Positions 31,529 through 42,193 of a stretch of DNA of 64,000 nt are shown piece after piece. The notes under the pieces were generated by a model, which was not told the DNA's origin, did not search any database, and saw only the letters and a list, made by a program, of their open reading frames with translations. The stretch spans positions 127,304-191,303 of the forward strand of contig KZ111167.1 in NCBI GenBank assembly GCA_002077045.2, written 5' to 3'. This DNA comes from Rachicladosporium sp. CCFEE 5018. Its lineage: Eukaryota > Ascomycota > Dothideomycetes > Cladosporiales > Cladosporiaceae. The first letter of the stretch is position 1; every line of letters begins with the position of its first letter. Made by a program: the position numbers and the translations under genes.

Positions 31529-33649
31529 TCAGACTATCTTTACCGTGCCGTATACGACGCCAGGGATCTCTGACAGACTAGCAAGTGGTAGGTCCTTGAA
31601 GCCTAGATGGTGTCGTTGGCGAGAGAACGCTAATCGAAAATTGCAATGCATCACGCCCAGTCGTGAGTAAACTCCGCTGTTGCTCTCGCAGGGTGAGAGC
31701 ACAATGCTACATCTATCATGCAAGCAAAATAACAGAACATAACCTTCGCAAGCCTGCTGCACCGGCCCCGACACGCTCGATGCTCTTTCCATGAACCGCA
31801 GACTTTCGCCCCGGATGTCGACTAATCCGCTCGCTAGGTCGATAGGGAGGTAATCGGCCAGGGCTGCTGCTTGTCCGTAGGACCTCAGCAGCTGGTCATC
31901 TCTCGTGTACATTGCACAGTTGCCCTTACAATCCACCTTGATCTTGGCGACGAAGTGAAAGCCTTGCAATGCGATGTAGCCACTACGGACTGCACCGAAA
32001 GGATTCTGTCCCGCAGTATCGCATCGTGCTTCTATCACTTCTGATATGTCCTGACGATCGTGCATCTCTGCCGAGGATGTACTTTGCCAACCGATGGCGG
32101 ACTGCCGGGAAGCCCAGCTCCAACTCGGGGCAACGAATACGTCGTACTGCTGCGCAGGGCCCATGGCAATCCACGATAATTGCCTGACAAGGTCATTTTT
32201 CCAGAGCCCGGCGAGATAATCGTCAGCACTCAACTCGTGGAACACTGCAGCCAGCGCAGCCAGCGCAGGCAATCGATCGCGTGGGTTGCTGAGCTTTCGA
32301 TTGGAAAAGTCGTGGATTGCGATTTCCCAGGCAGCAGAAATAGTGTCAGCATCCGTGTCCTGTGATGGGAGCACAGCATACGCGGATAGAGGCCTTGAGA
32401 TATCCGAAAATCTGCCGCATTCGCACGCTACGCCTTGTGCACATCGCCATCGCATCTCTTCTGCAGTGACGACGAGGCAGCAGCGAGCGAGCCGTTGCTC
32501 CTGGTAGCACCATGCACGGTCAGCGATTAGAGTGCCTGAAGGTATGTCATCATGATGGAATTGGCTGGGACGTTTTTCGCGCACAGTGATTGATGTCTCC
32601 TGTCCATCTGGAGCATTGTACGTGTGCTTGTACCATAGATGTTTTTTCCTTTCCGTGAACAGGGGTTCGTACGGATTTGGCGTCGAGGCAGCGATCACAA
32701 CGAGAGTAGCGTTGTGATAGACAGCATTCATTTTCGCACATTCGCGTTCCCAGTCCCCAGCATCGTCCTGGATGATGCATATGGCGTCTATCCACACGTA
32801 TGGAATCTCCATGCGTCTTGCGAGATAGATTACGTCCTGAAAACATTGTGGTAGTGCTTGCACTGGTATTCCTGCAGTAAGACGTTCGTGTACATTAGAT
32901 CGATTTGTTACGGGCTGGGAAACACCACCCCAGCAGTAGGATAATGCAAGATACTCCCCATTAGCTCCATGCGATTGCTGGAGTACAACAGCGCCTTCAC
33001 TGCTTACACTCAATACCCGAGTCGGTAGTGTCATCGATTGCGTGGTTAGACAATCCCCATGAGTGGTTCTGCAATCTTGTATCCATCTTGTAACAAGCTG
33101 GATACCATCATTGGAAAACGGGTGATCAAGTATGGATCCGTTCTGTTCCGTGAGTATGGATGGCAAATCGAGAGCTAGTGGAGGACGGTCTTGGAAAATG
33201 AAGTCGTCGTCAGCCCCGGATGTAGAGGGCTCTGCTGCCCATGCGCAGTCCTCAGGCCCTTCGCCATGAGATGATCCGGCTACTTTCAGCTTACAGATCT
33301 CCAAGGTCTTGGTCCCACATTCCCAGACGGCCTCGAAGCAGTCTCGGCTCCCTGTTCCAGCAGTGACCCGCGCGATCTGGAAGCTATGAGCAGTCGATGG
33401 TGGTAGTTCAAGTGCCTCGTATTGACACCCGCAGCGACGGGACAGTACATCCTGCAAAGCTAAGCAACATGGACAAGCGTTGTGCTGGCCTTGGAGAAAG
33501 GTTTCTGCTGTGAGTATGTAGCGCGTCGAGTTCAGATACGATTGCGTGTCGTGCTTGTGGTCTATGCATGGCCAAAGGCACGATTCCATGGAGCATGGCT
33601 CGATGCGGTCCTCATGGTTCCAATCTCCGCTGTACTGATCTCTCTCCAT
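31529..33649 (-). CDS. HET-domain (heterokaryon incompatibility) protein 1
   Basis: This is a single-exon gene of 706 residues. The HET domain is in the middle: YLALSYCWGG, then VNERL-like VHERLTAGIPVQALPQCF, then IPYVWIDAICIIQDDAGDWE and MNAVYHNATLVVIAAS. Upstream there is a Cys-rich region (CPCCLALQDVLSRRCGC) and WIQDCRTTHGDC, which commonly precedes HET domains. No NACHT, WD40 or ankyrin module is visible downstream. HET proteins are linked to allorecognition and programmed cell death, and most members have no known partner. The start MERDQYSGDW is the first ATG of the open frame. A second HET gene lies at 40.3-42.2 kb. Confidence 0.88.
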   Translation of the reverse strand: MERDQYSGDWNHEDRIEPCSMESCLWPCIDHKHDTQSYLNSTRYILTAETFLQGQHNACPCCLALQDVLSRRCGCQYEALELPPSTAHSFQIARVTAGTGSRDCFEAVWECGTKTLEICKLKVAGSSHGEGPEDCAWAAEPSTSGADDDFIFQDRPPLALDLPSILTEQNGSILDHPFSNDGIQLVTRWIQDCRTTHGDCLTTQSMTLPTRVLSVSSEGAVVLQQSHGANGEYLALSYCWGGVSQPVTNRSNVHERLTAGIPVQALPQCFQDVIYLARRMEIPYVWIDAICIIQDDAGDWERECAKMNAVYHNATLVVIAASTPNPYEPLFTERKKHLWYKHTYNAPDGQETSITVREKRPSQFHHDDIPSGTLIADRAWCYQEQRLARCCLVVTAEEMRWRCAQGVACECGRFSDISRPLSAYAVLPSQDTDADTISAAWEIAIHDFSNRKLSNPRDRLPALAALAAVFHELSADDYLAGLWKNDLVRQLSWIAMGPAQQYDVFVAPSWSWASRQSAIGWQSTSSAEMHDRQDISEVIEARCDTAGQNPFGAVRSGYIALQGFHFVAKIKVDCKGNCAMYTRDDQLLRSYGQAAALADYLPIDLASGLVDIRGESLRFMERASSVSGPVQQACEGYVLLFCLHDRCSIVLSPCESNSGVYSRLGVMHCNFRLAFSRQRHHLGFKDLPLASLSEIPGVVYGTVKIV

Positions 33650-34133
33650 CGCGTTTCCAAACGGCGGTGGTCAGGACGAGCCTAGTATTACAGGAGAGGA
33701 GCATTTGCACTTAGTTGCAGCCCAATCTCTTGCCTTGGAACATACCTTACACGGCCTTCTGTACTGTACTGCATGGACGTGGTGGGCGTCCGCACACATA
33801 CATGTAATGACAAGGGTCCACAATTCCAACCACCTGCACTCCTAAAGTCCACATTTGTCCCGACTTCACCTAATGCCCAATACAGCAAACTTGCGTATAC
33901 ACCTGTCGCCAGTCGTTCCGATATCTAGGAGGTTGTATCGGAGCACTACTCTTTACGAACTACGATATCACGATCCTACGCCGCCACGTTCTGCTTTTCT
34001 CGGGAACCATTCTCAAGTCTCAGCACTCCCGAGACGTCGCTTCGAGGGCGCCGCACAGGCTGAACACAACATCATAGACCGCACGGCGCGGCCGTAGCAA
34101 TAGAACAGTCCAAGTCTGTATACGACCGCCACC
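33650..34133. promoter_or_regulatory. Divergent upstream region of HET gene 1 and the GT15 gene
   Basis: This is 484 nt between divergent starts. No defined element was recognised. Confidence 0.35.
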
Positions 34134-35797
34134 ATGGAGCAAATGCGCAAGCGCCTACCCACGCTCCCCTCCTACGAAAACCTCCCCACCCTCAAATCCC
34201 TCTCGCACACAAACCTCCGCGAAGTCTCGGAAAAGCTCACACCCCGCTGGGAATTCCTCCGAAAACGGATACGCATAAGAGGCAACTCCAAGATCAGCGT
34301 ACCACTATACGTCGTACTCCTCTTCCCTGCCATAATCCTCATACTCGTGCTGGTGATCTTCGTACGACATCCAGACTCACCCGCAGGCCGACTGATACCG
34401 AGCGGCGCGCCGCCTAGCATCAGAAAGATCAGTGAGAAGTACGACAAGGTCTTCACCACAGGATGCCTGGATCCCAAGAAAGAGGTCAACGCGCCGCGGG
34501 TGAACGCTGCATTCGTGGTACTGGCGCGGAATAAGGAGCTGCCAGGCGTGATAGACAGCATCAAGAGCGTGGAGCGGCATTTCAATCAGTGGTTCCACTA
34601 CCCCTACGTCTTCCTCAACAATGAGGAATTCAACAGCACCTTCAAGGAGACGATCCGAAACTATACCTCCTCGCCTGTCGAGTTCGGGAAGATAGATCCG
34701 AGCTCATGGGGATACCCGGACTGGGTCGATGCGCGCGTAGCAAAAGAAGGGATCGCGAAGCAGGGAGATGCGGCGATCATGTACGGCGGGATGGAGTCAT
34801 ATCACCACATGTGTCGCTTCTACTCGGGCTTCTTCTACAAGCACGAGCTGCTGCTTAAGTACGACTGGTACTGGCGTGTGGAGCCAGACATCAAGTACTT
34901 CTGCGACATCACCTACGATCCATTCGCAGCCATGGTCAAGGCGAACAAAACCTACGGTTTCACGATCGCGGTCAAGGAGCTCAAGGAAACGGTGCCGAAC
35001 ATATTCCGCTATGCGTCAGCCTACAAGCGAGTGAACAACATCACTAGTCAGGGCCTGTGGGAGATGTTTGTTGAGCCGAAGCCCGAGAAGGAAAAGATTG
35101 AAGAGTTGCCCAAGGGTGACCCTAAGTACGACAAGGAGAAGCCGCTCCCGGAGGACATTCTACGAGGGGAGCCTGGTTCGGGCACTCTGCCGGAGATCGA
35201 TCCCGAGGCAATGGAGGGGGAGATATACAATATGTGCCATTTCTGGAGCAATTTCGAGATCGCGCGGTTGGACTTCTTCCGGAGTAAGGAGTACGAGGAC
35301 TTCTTTACCATGATGGATCGGAGTGGGGGGTTCTGGATGGAACGGGTATGTCTTCCCTCTTCCTCTTACTACCCTCTGCACATACTGATAATCTCTCCCA
35401 GTGGGGCGACGCACCCATCCACTCCCTCGCAGCCGGCGCCCTTCTCTCCCCAAGCGACATCCACTACTTCCGCGACTTCGGCTACCGCCACACCACCATC
35501 CAGCACTGCCCCGCCAACGCCCCAGCGCGGCAAATGCCCCGTGCGCCATACTTCGGCACACCAGACATGAACGCCATAGCCGAAGCGCGGCACCGCGCCG
35601 GCGATAGCAGTATGAAGAAGGAACTGGCTGAGGAGGAGGAGTACTGGGCGAAGTGGGACGATGTGAAGGAGAACGGGGTTGGATGTAGGTGTAGATGCGA
35701 TACGGATATACCAGAGGTGGAGGTTAAGGAGGGGAGCTGTATTCCGGAGTGGGTTGAGATTGCCGGTGGGTTTGTGACGCCGCAGGGGCCGGGGTAG
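34134..35797 (+). CDS. Golgi alpha-1,2-mannosyltransferase, GT15 (Kre2/Mnt1/Ktr) family
   Basis: Exons are 34134-35345 and 35402-35797 with a 56-nt intron, giving 535 residues. GT15 enzymes add mannose from GDP-Man to O- and N-linked glycans of cell-wall and secreted proteins in the Golgi. It is a type II membrane protein: a basic cytosolic tail, then a single anchor (VPLYVVLLFPAIILILVLVIF, about residues 62-82). The catalytic part shows NAAFVVLARNKELPGVIDSI, FNQWFHYPYVFLNNEEF, MCRFYSGFFYKHELL, YDWYWRVEPDIKYFCDI, GFTIAVKELKETVP, and after the splice ER|WGDAPIHSLAAG. A Lys/Glu/Pro-rich insert of about 40 residues (around 315-355) interrupts the catalytic domain before MCHFWSNFEIA. The subfamily (Kre2 versus Ktr4) is not settled. 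Confidence 0.92.
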
Positions 35798-36301
35798 AGG
35801 AGTGTGTGAGAAGGTGGTGAATGGGTAGTGATTTGAACGCGGCGTTCGAGGAGCATGGCGACGTGGGAGCATTTGTGTTGGAGCTGTCGTATGTACAGAA
35901 AACGGGTTCCTCAGTCTACTCATGGGAGATTGCAGGAAGGTGCTATTACATTTTCCGATACAGTGACGTTGATTCGGACCTTTTGACCTGTTGCGCTGAT
36001 CTACAAGACCACATCTGCGCACTTCGAACCAGAAGCACGAATGACACAGGTATGCTGCGTAACAGGAGCATGCGTCACGTAAGCTCGAGTCATCCTCATT
36101 ACCAGACGATACCTAGCATCCGCGCCACAGTACTGTGCTGCTTTCCCGTAGACATTGCGAGTCAATACCTTGTCATTGCAAGATCGTATGTAGGTACAGT
36201 AAACTATATGCAGACGTTCACATTGCTTCGTTTTTATTCGCTGCCCACTTTGTCTCGGCACTAGCTGAACCCAATCTCATGCAAGACATTCCGGCTCTCG
36301 G
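35798..36301. other. Convergent intergenic region
   Basis: About 500 nt between the GT15 gene and the small minus-strand gene. No gene was seen. Confidence 0.35.
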
Positions 36302-36692
36302 CTACGCTTGCTCGAACCCTGCTTGATCGAACCCAATGCCTACGAGTGCGCTGACAACAGCAGCTACCAATCCGCGAAGAATACCGCAGCCAATTTCCCG
36401 CTGCGGGTTCTGTCTCTCCGCATGCGACTTGCGTTTGTCATGACGTGAGTTCGACTTCGAGTCGTCGTCGCTTGAGTCGGTGTTGTGGTGCGGCTGGGCT
36501 TGCCTCGCCTCATGATCTACAAGGCGTTAGCGTTCCTGGCAGTCGGTAAATATGAGAATCTGTACAGAACACACTTTCTGGATCCGGATCCGGACGTTTC
36601 ATGTCGCGTGCTTCGGTCGATGAGCGGAGTACTGTAGGAGCGGGTCAGCACAGCTAGCCATGTGTCGCTCACGATTTGCACTAACAGGACAT
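36302..36692 (-). CDS. Small 92-residue protein with C-terminal hydrophobic segment (three exons)
   Basis: The exons are very small: 36692-36686 (7 nt), 36631-36575 (57 nt) and 36516-36302 (215 nt). The introns are 54 nt (GTTAGT..CTGACC..CTACAG) and 58 nt (GTGTGT..GCTAAC..TTGTAG), both with good branch points, and all phases fit. The protein runs MSLLRSSTEARD, then an acidic/basic hydrophilic middle (NTDSSDDDSKSNSR; HDKRKSHAERQ), then a Gly/Ala/Val-rich hydrophobic segment (CGILRGLVAAVVSALVGIGF, about residues 64-83), ending FEQA. That layout suggests a tail-anchored or membrane-associated protein. I recognise no family. The evidence is the coincidence of four canonical splice sites and a continuous frame, so some doubt remains, mainly over the 7-nt first exon. 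Confidence 0.5.
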
Positions 36693-36813
36693 CGTGGACT
36701 CAGGATGAGGTGTGATGGAATGGATGAATGCAGTATTTGTTAGGTGTTGTCATGCTACCTATATACACATCATAGTGAGCACGATCAGACCTTGACCCAC
36801 CGCGTCACGCCAG

Positions 36814-36905
36814 GCGAGCGATGGAACAGAACGCAAATATGCCTTGAGAACGCTCATACGCGAGCGATGGAGCAGAACGCAGATATGCTTTGAGAATGCT
36901 TATAT
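36814..36905. repeat. 46-bp imperfect tandem duplication (two copies)
   Basis: Unit 1 is 36814-36859 and unit 2 is 36860-36905, both beginning GCGAGCGATGGA. They differ at about six positions, all transitions (A/G or C/T). Seen directly in the sequence. Confidence 0.85.
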
Positions 36906-38004
36906 GGCGCGAGTAGTGCGAGGCGGCAAGCTGCGTTCATGCTCCCACGCTAGGCCACAAACCGTTGAGCAGCTCAGTACACGACTTCGACCAGGGTGGT
37001 CCGCAGTGGGCGTTTGTAGAACGCGCAATGGAGCTGGAGACACATCGAAGATACGCTTGGAAGCTGCCGATCTGACGCTAGGCATTCCCGCCGCCAGACC
37101 ACGTTGGAGCGGCGGGCAAGAAACCTTGAAGGAACTTGGCAGTGTGTCAGGGAAGAAAGCGTCTCGGATCGCGGATGTGGCATTGTTGGGTGTGGCAGGT
37201 TTTGTACGAGCATTTCTCCTAGGGTTGGGCATATGTTAGGAGCGGCAATCCCAGCACAGGTACATGCAATGCTGGTACTCGACTTCGATCCGCACGCTCT
37301 GTGTCGCAGCGCGTGTTGGGCGATCGCGAGTGTCTCCCCCCTGGGGTCTAGGTATGCGGACCGTGCGCAACGACAAAAGGCGTTGCACTACAATTCGCCT
37401 TTCACATGTTAGGGGGACGTGGCTTCCAACCGCAAAGCTAAGCACCAATTTAGCGAGCCTTGGCACTGTCAGGTAGCTGGACTTCTGGGTGCCGAAGAAG
37501 GATTCATGACAGCTTCTCTGTGTCGAGAGGAATCGAGCAATCCCCAAAACATCTCTGCAAGAAGCCATGAGTCAAGGTGCACCTATTTTATCGTTCTCCA
37601 AGTTTTTGCGTCACAATCCGCCCGCTGTACGTCTTCTTTGCCTCCAGGAGAGCACACGATCGACTTCCCGTTTCCGCCGGTAATGCAGAGCCCTGCCAGG
37701 TACCCGGAACCTTCTGCTTGCAACGATATGGGCTTTTGTAAGATGAAAGTCGAGTGTCGTTGGCCATTCAACTCAGCGTCCGGAACACGGAAATCGTGCC
37801 ATTCCGTCAAAGGTGCGCTGCATAGGTTGCTACGCCTTTCCTTCTCAAGCCTCTTCCCAGTTCATCTCTATCTTTCTTTCACATACTCATTTGGTATGTA
37901 GCGAATTACATTATTGTGCTACGCACACAGTACACTCTTTTGATGCAACACTCGGTGCCAGCGGCATCGGACTCATCCCTAAACACCAAGCCCTCGCGAG
38001 AGAC
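36906..38004. other. Gene-poor region upstream of the zinc-finger regulator-like gene
   Basis: There are open stretches on both strands but none with convincing context. A minus-strand stretch at 37583-37810 (LTEWHDFRVPDAELNG; LAGLCITGGNGKSIVCSPGG) looks coding-like but has no recognisable family or gene structure. The right end up to 38004 is open in the next gene's frame and probably its 5' leader. Confidence 0.3.
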
Positions 38005-39537
38005 ATGTCAGCCTATCCGGATGCAAGGACGCACGCCTCCCCGGCAACACCTGGTCACTCGACCCCGAACACGAACTCTGCACGCACGTCTGGTTCCACA
38101 GCATCTGCACCCGCTAGTGCACGCTCCAGCAAGACCAGTCTCTGCTTGAGTAGGCCTAATAGTGAAACTATACAGAAGGTACCATGCTCGGCCTGCTGGA
38201 AGATCATGAAATGGAAGAGCCTGGTCAACCACTACGAAATCTGTCTGGGTCTCCCAGATGACGGTATGGACCTCTGGGCCTGTGCTATCTGTCGAGGTGG
38301 CTACTGGTACGACCGTGACGCATACATCTCCCACCAAAGATCCCATAATCCGACCGACGGAGGCGTTCCTAAGAATGACTCGCCGACGACTGAATACGTT
38401 TCAGTCTTCGACTGGATCGTCACGAATCGCCAGGATGCGGTCCAGCGCCTAGTCAGCAACCTCTTCAAAGGCATAGCAGGGCTTGACCCGCTTTTTGCAG
38501 AGGGATGGACACAATTCAACGGAGGAGTTCTCGTGCCGCACTTCCGCAATTTCGACACTCTTGGAGATCAGCAGAAGCCTTGGAAAACAGCCTTGGAGAT
38601 CAGCAGAGTCCTGCAGACTCCTCGGGGACGGAGCGACCCAGATGCTTTCGCACGCCTACACTCCCTGATGAACTCGCCACTCGGCCTGGCCGCGGTCCCG
38701 GAGGTCGCAAAGGGCCCCGCGGAGTTCCCTGGAGACGCAATCCAGGTTGAACACACCAGCCCTTCAGAGCTGGACGCTGCCTCCGTAGCGTCCCGTACAC
38801 CGCGGTGGGATAGTTCTGTCGCCGCTCACCATACGCAGTCGATGCAGCCCAATGCTTTCGTGCACCAATTGTCTACGCAGCAACACGATGCTTCACGCCG
38901 CCGTTACGAGAAGATGCCACTTCCTCCGACCCCGTCATCATATCCTTCAGCTGGCCTGGGGACAGAGCTTGATGTTCAACAGCACACACAAACGCAAGCT
39001 CCCTTCTCTTGGAAATTCAATGAGGAAGTCTCGGCACTCGGTTCTGACATGGCATGGACTGCTTCTGAGATCCAGCAGTCCTCAAGTCCGGAGCCGCAAT
39101 ATGGCACGCCTCGAGACACTCATGGAAAAGGAGCATGTGATCACCTGAGCTCTGAAGACAACGGCAATGTCTCCCATCATCGACCAGGACAAGCCCCGCT
39201 CGCCGGCCACGCCGTTCAAGATAGTACATACATGCCAGAGCGGCCCTCAATGCCAAACTTCTCACGTCCTGTCACCCACTACACTGGCCCACGCTTCGAC
39301 TATGAACAATCGGCACCTACATATACTCCCCCGGGGGACATACCGCCGCCCCAGAATTCTGCTGCTGCCTTCGACCAGGGAGCAGACTTCATGGAAATTG
39401 ACGAGATCGTCGGCTCATACGCTGATCCATATCAAGGATTCCCACTGTGGCCGGACATGAGCAATCATATGGCGGACACACAGCCAGGAGTGGACGCAAA
39501 TGGCGATGATTTGATCTCCTCGTTTGACTTCAGCTAG
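38005..39537 (+). CDS. C2H2-type zinc-finger protein with acidic C-terminus, putative transcription regulator
   Basis: From MSAYPDART (ATG 38005) the product is 510 residues, single exon. A Ser/Thr/Pro-rich N-terminus is followed by two metal-binding units: CSACWKIMKWKSLVNHYEIC (variant, last ligand Cys) and CAICRGGYWYDRDAYISHQR ending RSH (C-x2-C-x12-H-x3-H). A helical region follows (YVSVFDWIVTNRQDAVQRLV). Then comes a long Gln/Pro/Ser-rich tail ending in acidic-aromatic segments (DFMEIDEIVGSY; LISSFDFS) typical of activation domains. The frame is open upstream to 37813 but that part is poorly conserved-looking and taken as leader. The architecture suggests a fungal transcription factor. 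No named family recognised. Confidence 0.65.
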   Translation: MSAYPDARTHASPATPGHSTPNTNSARTSGSTASAPASARSSKTSLCLSRPNSETIQKVPCSACWKIMKWKSLVNHYEICLGLPDDGMDLWACAICRGGYWYDRDAYISHQRSHNPTDGGVPKNDSPTTEYVSVFDWIVTNRQDAVQRLVSNLFKGIAGLDPLFAEGWTQFNGGVLVPHFRNFDTLGDQQKPWKTALEISRVLQTPRGRSDPDAFARLHSLMNSPLGLAAVPEVAKGPAEFPGDAIQVEHTSPSELDAASVASRTPRWDSSVAAHHTQSMQPNAFVHQLSTQQHDASRRRYEKMPLPPTPSSYPSAGLGTELDVQQHTQTQAPFSWKFNEEVSALGSDMAWTASEIQQSSSPEPQYGTPRDTHGKGACDHLSSEDNGNVSHHRPGQAPLAGHAVQDSTYMPERPSMPNFSRPVTHYTGPRFDYEQSAPTYTPPGDIPPPQNSAAAFDQGADFMEIDEIVGSYADPYQGFPLWPDMSNHMADTQPGVDANGDDLISSFDFS

Positions 39538-40336
39538 AGGCTATCCGGTGTCCATGCAATCGCTGCAGCATCATGCTATATCAGCCCGAGGTGATATCAC
39601 GGCGTTGTGCATGACGAAGCCGGCCTTCCTTGCTCAGACAACACGCACACAACACGCACACAACACACACACTCACACGCAGAGCACTGTCTCTAGCGTC
39701 TCACATCGGCAGGCACGATCACGCTAGCCGCAGACCGTCATGCCCTCATCGAATCACTGGTTGCATAGCGTTGGGCAGGCATAGCGCAGGAGTTTACGAG
39801 CACGAACGCGAGACGCATGCAAGGGTAAGGGATCCGACGGACGATTAATGGTGCACATATTTCATTTCATGACACTCTTTTTCCGTAGATACCTGTAGAT
39901 TTGGTCTGTACAGCGAATGTTATATAGCCAGCGCGACCAGCCGAGTGCTACCATGTGATTCCCGTGTCGCCTCCTGCCTCATGTTGCAATGCTCATTCTG
40001 TACCGAACGAAGTCATCAAGGTATATGGTCCACAGACTGGTAGTGTAGGCCACAGCCTCACTGGCTCAGTATCGAGCGTATCATCCAGCGTATCATGCGC
40101 ACGTTGATAGCTGCTCTAGGACTGGAGAGCAGTACCGTCCTTCCTCTTCGGTGCGGCCATTTTGTACTTTGTTGCAAGTCCATCGCCTCTTGTTGTCGCG
40201 ACCGTAAAGCGACTTCTGAGCGAAGGAGGTTGTTCACACACTTACAGCTATCCTCGCCGAGTCATGGGGAGTTCAGTGTTGCTTATATTTCTTGCTGTTT
40301 GGAGGGCGTGGATCATGGGATAGCCTAAGGGTACTC
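39538..40336. other. Convergent intergenic region with a CA-rich microsatellite
   Basis: This lies between the 3' ends of the zinc-finger regulator-like gene and HET gene 2. A CA-rich tract at about 39640-39680 is built from ACACGCACACA-like units. No gene was seen. Confidence 0.45.
39640..39680. repeat. CA-rich microsatellite
   Basis: Repeated CACA/ACACGCACACA units, about 40 nt, seen directly. Confidence 0.7.
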
Positions 40337-42193
40337 TCAGACGATGCTATACTGCTTCAGCGGCAATCCCTTTTCAACATACTCATCCGCCTTCTTCCCG
40401 TCCATGACCGTATGCACATAGCATGCCCCGATAAAACTATACAGCTCCTCCACCTCCCCCTCACACCTTCTCAGAGCAAACGGCCACTTCCCTCCCGCCA
40501 GCATGGCGACCTTATCGCCCACCTCCGACTCCCCAGGTCCCAGCCCCATGAACCCACCCCGCGTGATGAAGAAGCGACGGCCCACACACGCCAGCTCAAG
40601 CGAAATGTAGTACGCCCTATCATACCGTGTCCACTTCCTCGTCACCAACGGCACGCCACCAGCACGTTTCACACTACTAAGTAGATCGACGAGATCCTCG
40701 CCATCGGAGGCGCTGTCTCTGCGGGCCGTAGACTGCCATGCTGCAACGAGCGTGGTGCCCAGACTCTGCATCGACGTGCCGCGTGCTTGCGCGAGCGGGA
40801 GGAACAGGTCGATGACTTGGATCAGCCAGGTTGATAGTGCTTCGTCGGACTTTTCCAGCAGCGGTGGAGTGGCTACGTGGATTGTATCTGGGGAAACGCC
40901 TTGTACGGACAATATGCGACCTCCTTCGCCGAAGAAGTTTGGGATGGTGGATTTGAGAGCTTCGCTACTGCCGCAAGCTGTGAACTCGTGGCCGAGTGCT
41001 CCTTCGGTCCTCGCGGCAGCCACGAGTGGGTTGGTCCCTGGGAGATTGCGGCTTCGAGCATGCCATGCCCACGATGGTATATGCTCGGACTTCATGGAGA
41101 ACATCCAAGGCATGTTCCACATGTCTAGATTCTGGCTCTCGGTCATCGCGAACTGACATGCTCTGAGGAACACTTTCGACACTCCCTGCGTGTAGTCGGG
41201 ATTCAGAGCAGCGGGCAGAGTCGATATACCGGTAGCTTCTTGGTACAGCCCAAGCAGAGCGTAGACGTAATCCCTCTCATCCGTGACCTCATAGAAGTTA
41301 CTCAAGCTTACGAGACTTTGCAAGTCGTGTTCGTGCTGACGGAATTGGCGATACAGTCTGCTAGAGTTTGCGAGGGTCACAGCGTTCGCTGTGCTGATTA
41401 GCTTGCGACTATTGTCTGCAGCCAGTCGCATAGGATCCAGGAGGATGATGTGGATGAGGTCGAAGACATCGCTGACTTCGAGGACTTGATCGCCGCATGG
41501 GATGATACTACGATTAGAGAGGATGACTTCTTGTAGGACCCATAGCCGTCTGTGGACTGGGCTTTAGCACGATACAATATCTGCTAACAGGACAGGTGCG
41601 CCTTACCGGAACCAAGCAGCGCTCAAGAAGTGCCACAGCGCCAGTATGGCATCATCTGCAAGACCGAGCATCAATGGAGGAGCCTCTCCGAACCCTATCG
41701 GAGAGAGAGGAAACCCTATCTTGCTCATTTCGTCCAGCTCGCGCTTCATCTTGCGACGCACAGCAGAAATACTCGTGGTAACAAGACCGAAGTCGCATCC
41801 AGGTACATCGACGTGAGCTAGGAGGCAGGTGCCACTCTGATAGATGTCGGCCATCATGCTGACTTGCCTGCCGCGTTCTTCGATATCTGACTGATAGATG
41901 CATATGCTGTCAATCCATAGCACACGTGTCCGATCTGGCAATCGAATGCAGCGTAGAGCAGCGACCGCGGACTCCGGGACTGATGTTGAGCAGCCATCGA
42001 CGTTGAGGCTCGCTCGGCGGGACGCATCGCCCCATACATAGCTGATGGTCTCATATTTCGGTCTGCCCGGATCTTCTAGGTCGACGATCAGTAGGGAGGC
42101 AATCAAGTCCTCATCGTCAGTGCCAGCTTCGAGGAGGAGAAGGCGAATCTCTTTCTTCGACCGGTCCAGTGACCGATACACCAGCTGTGACAT
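40337..42193 (-). CDS. HET-domain (heterokaryon incompatibility) protein 2
   Basis: Exons are 42193-41607 and 41549-40337 with a 57-nt intron (GTAAGG..CCACAG), giving 599 residues from MSQLVYRSLDRSKKEIRLL. An in-frame ATG at 42247 would add 18 residues. HET-domain blocks are IRLLLLEAG, KYETISYVWGDASRR, RVLWIDSICIYQSDIEERG and QVSMMADIYQSGTCLL. The splice restores AWFRRLWVLQEVILSNRSI, a run usual in this subclass. The later DERDYVYALLGLYQEATG is also typical of HET-6-like proteins. No additional effector module is seen. It is only distantly related to HET protein 1 at 31.5-33.6 kb, so the two are not a tandem duplicate. Confidence 0.88.

Noticed and set aside
36844..37239. Plus-strand ORF of 131 codons
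   Set aside because: It starts inside the 46-bp tandem repeat, has an equally long open frame on the other strand, and no protein-like motif.
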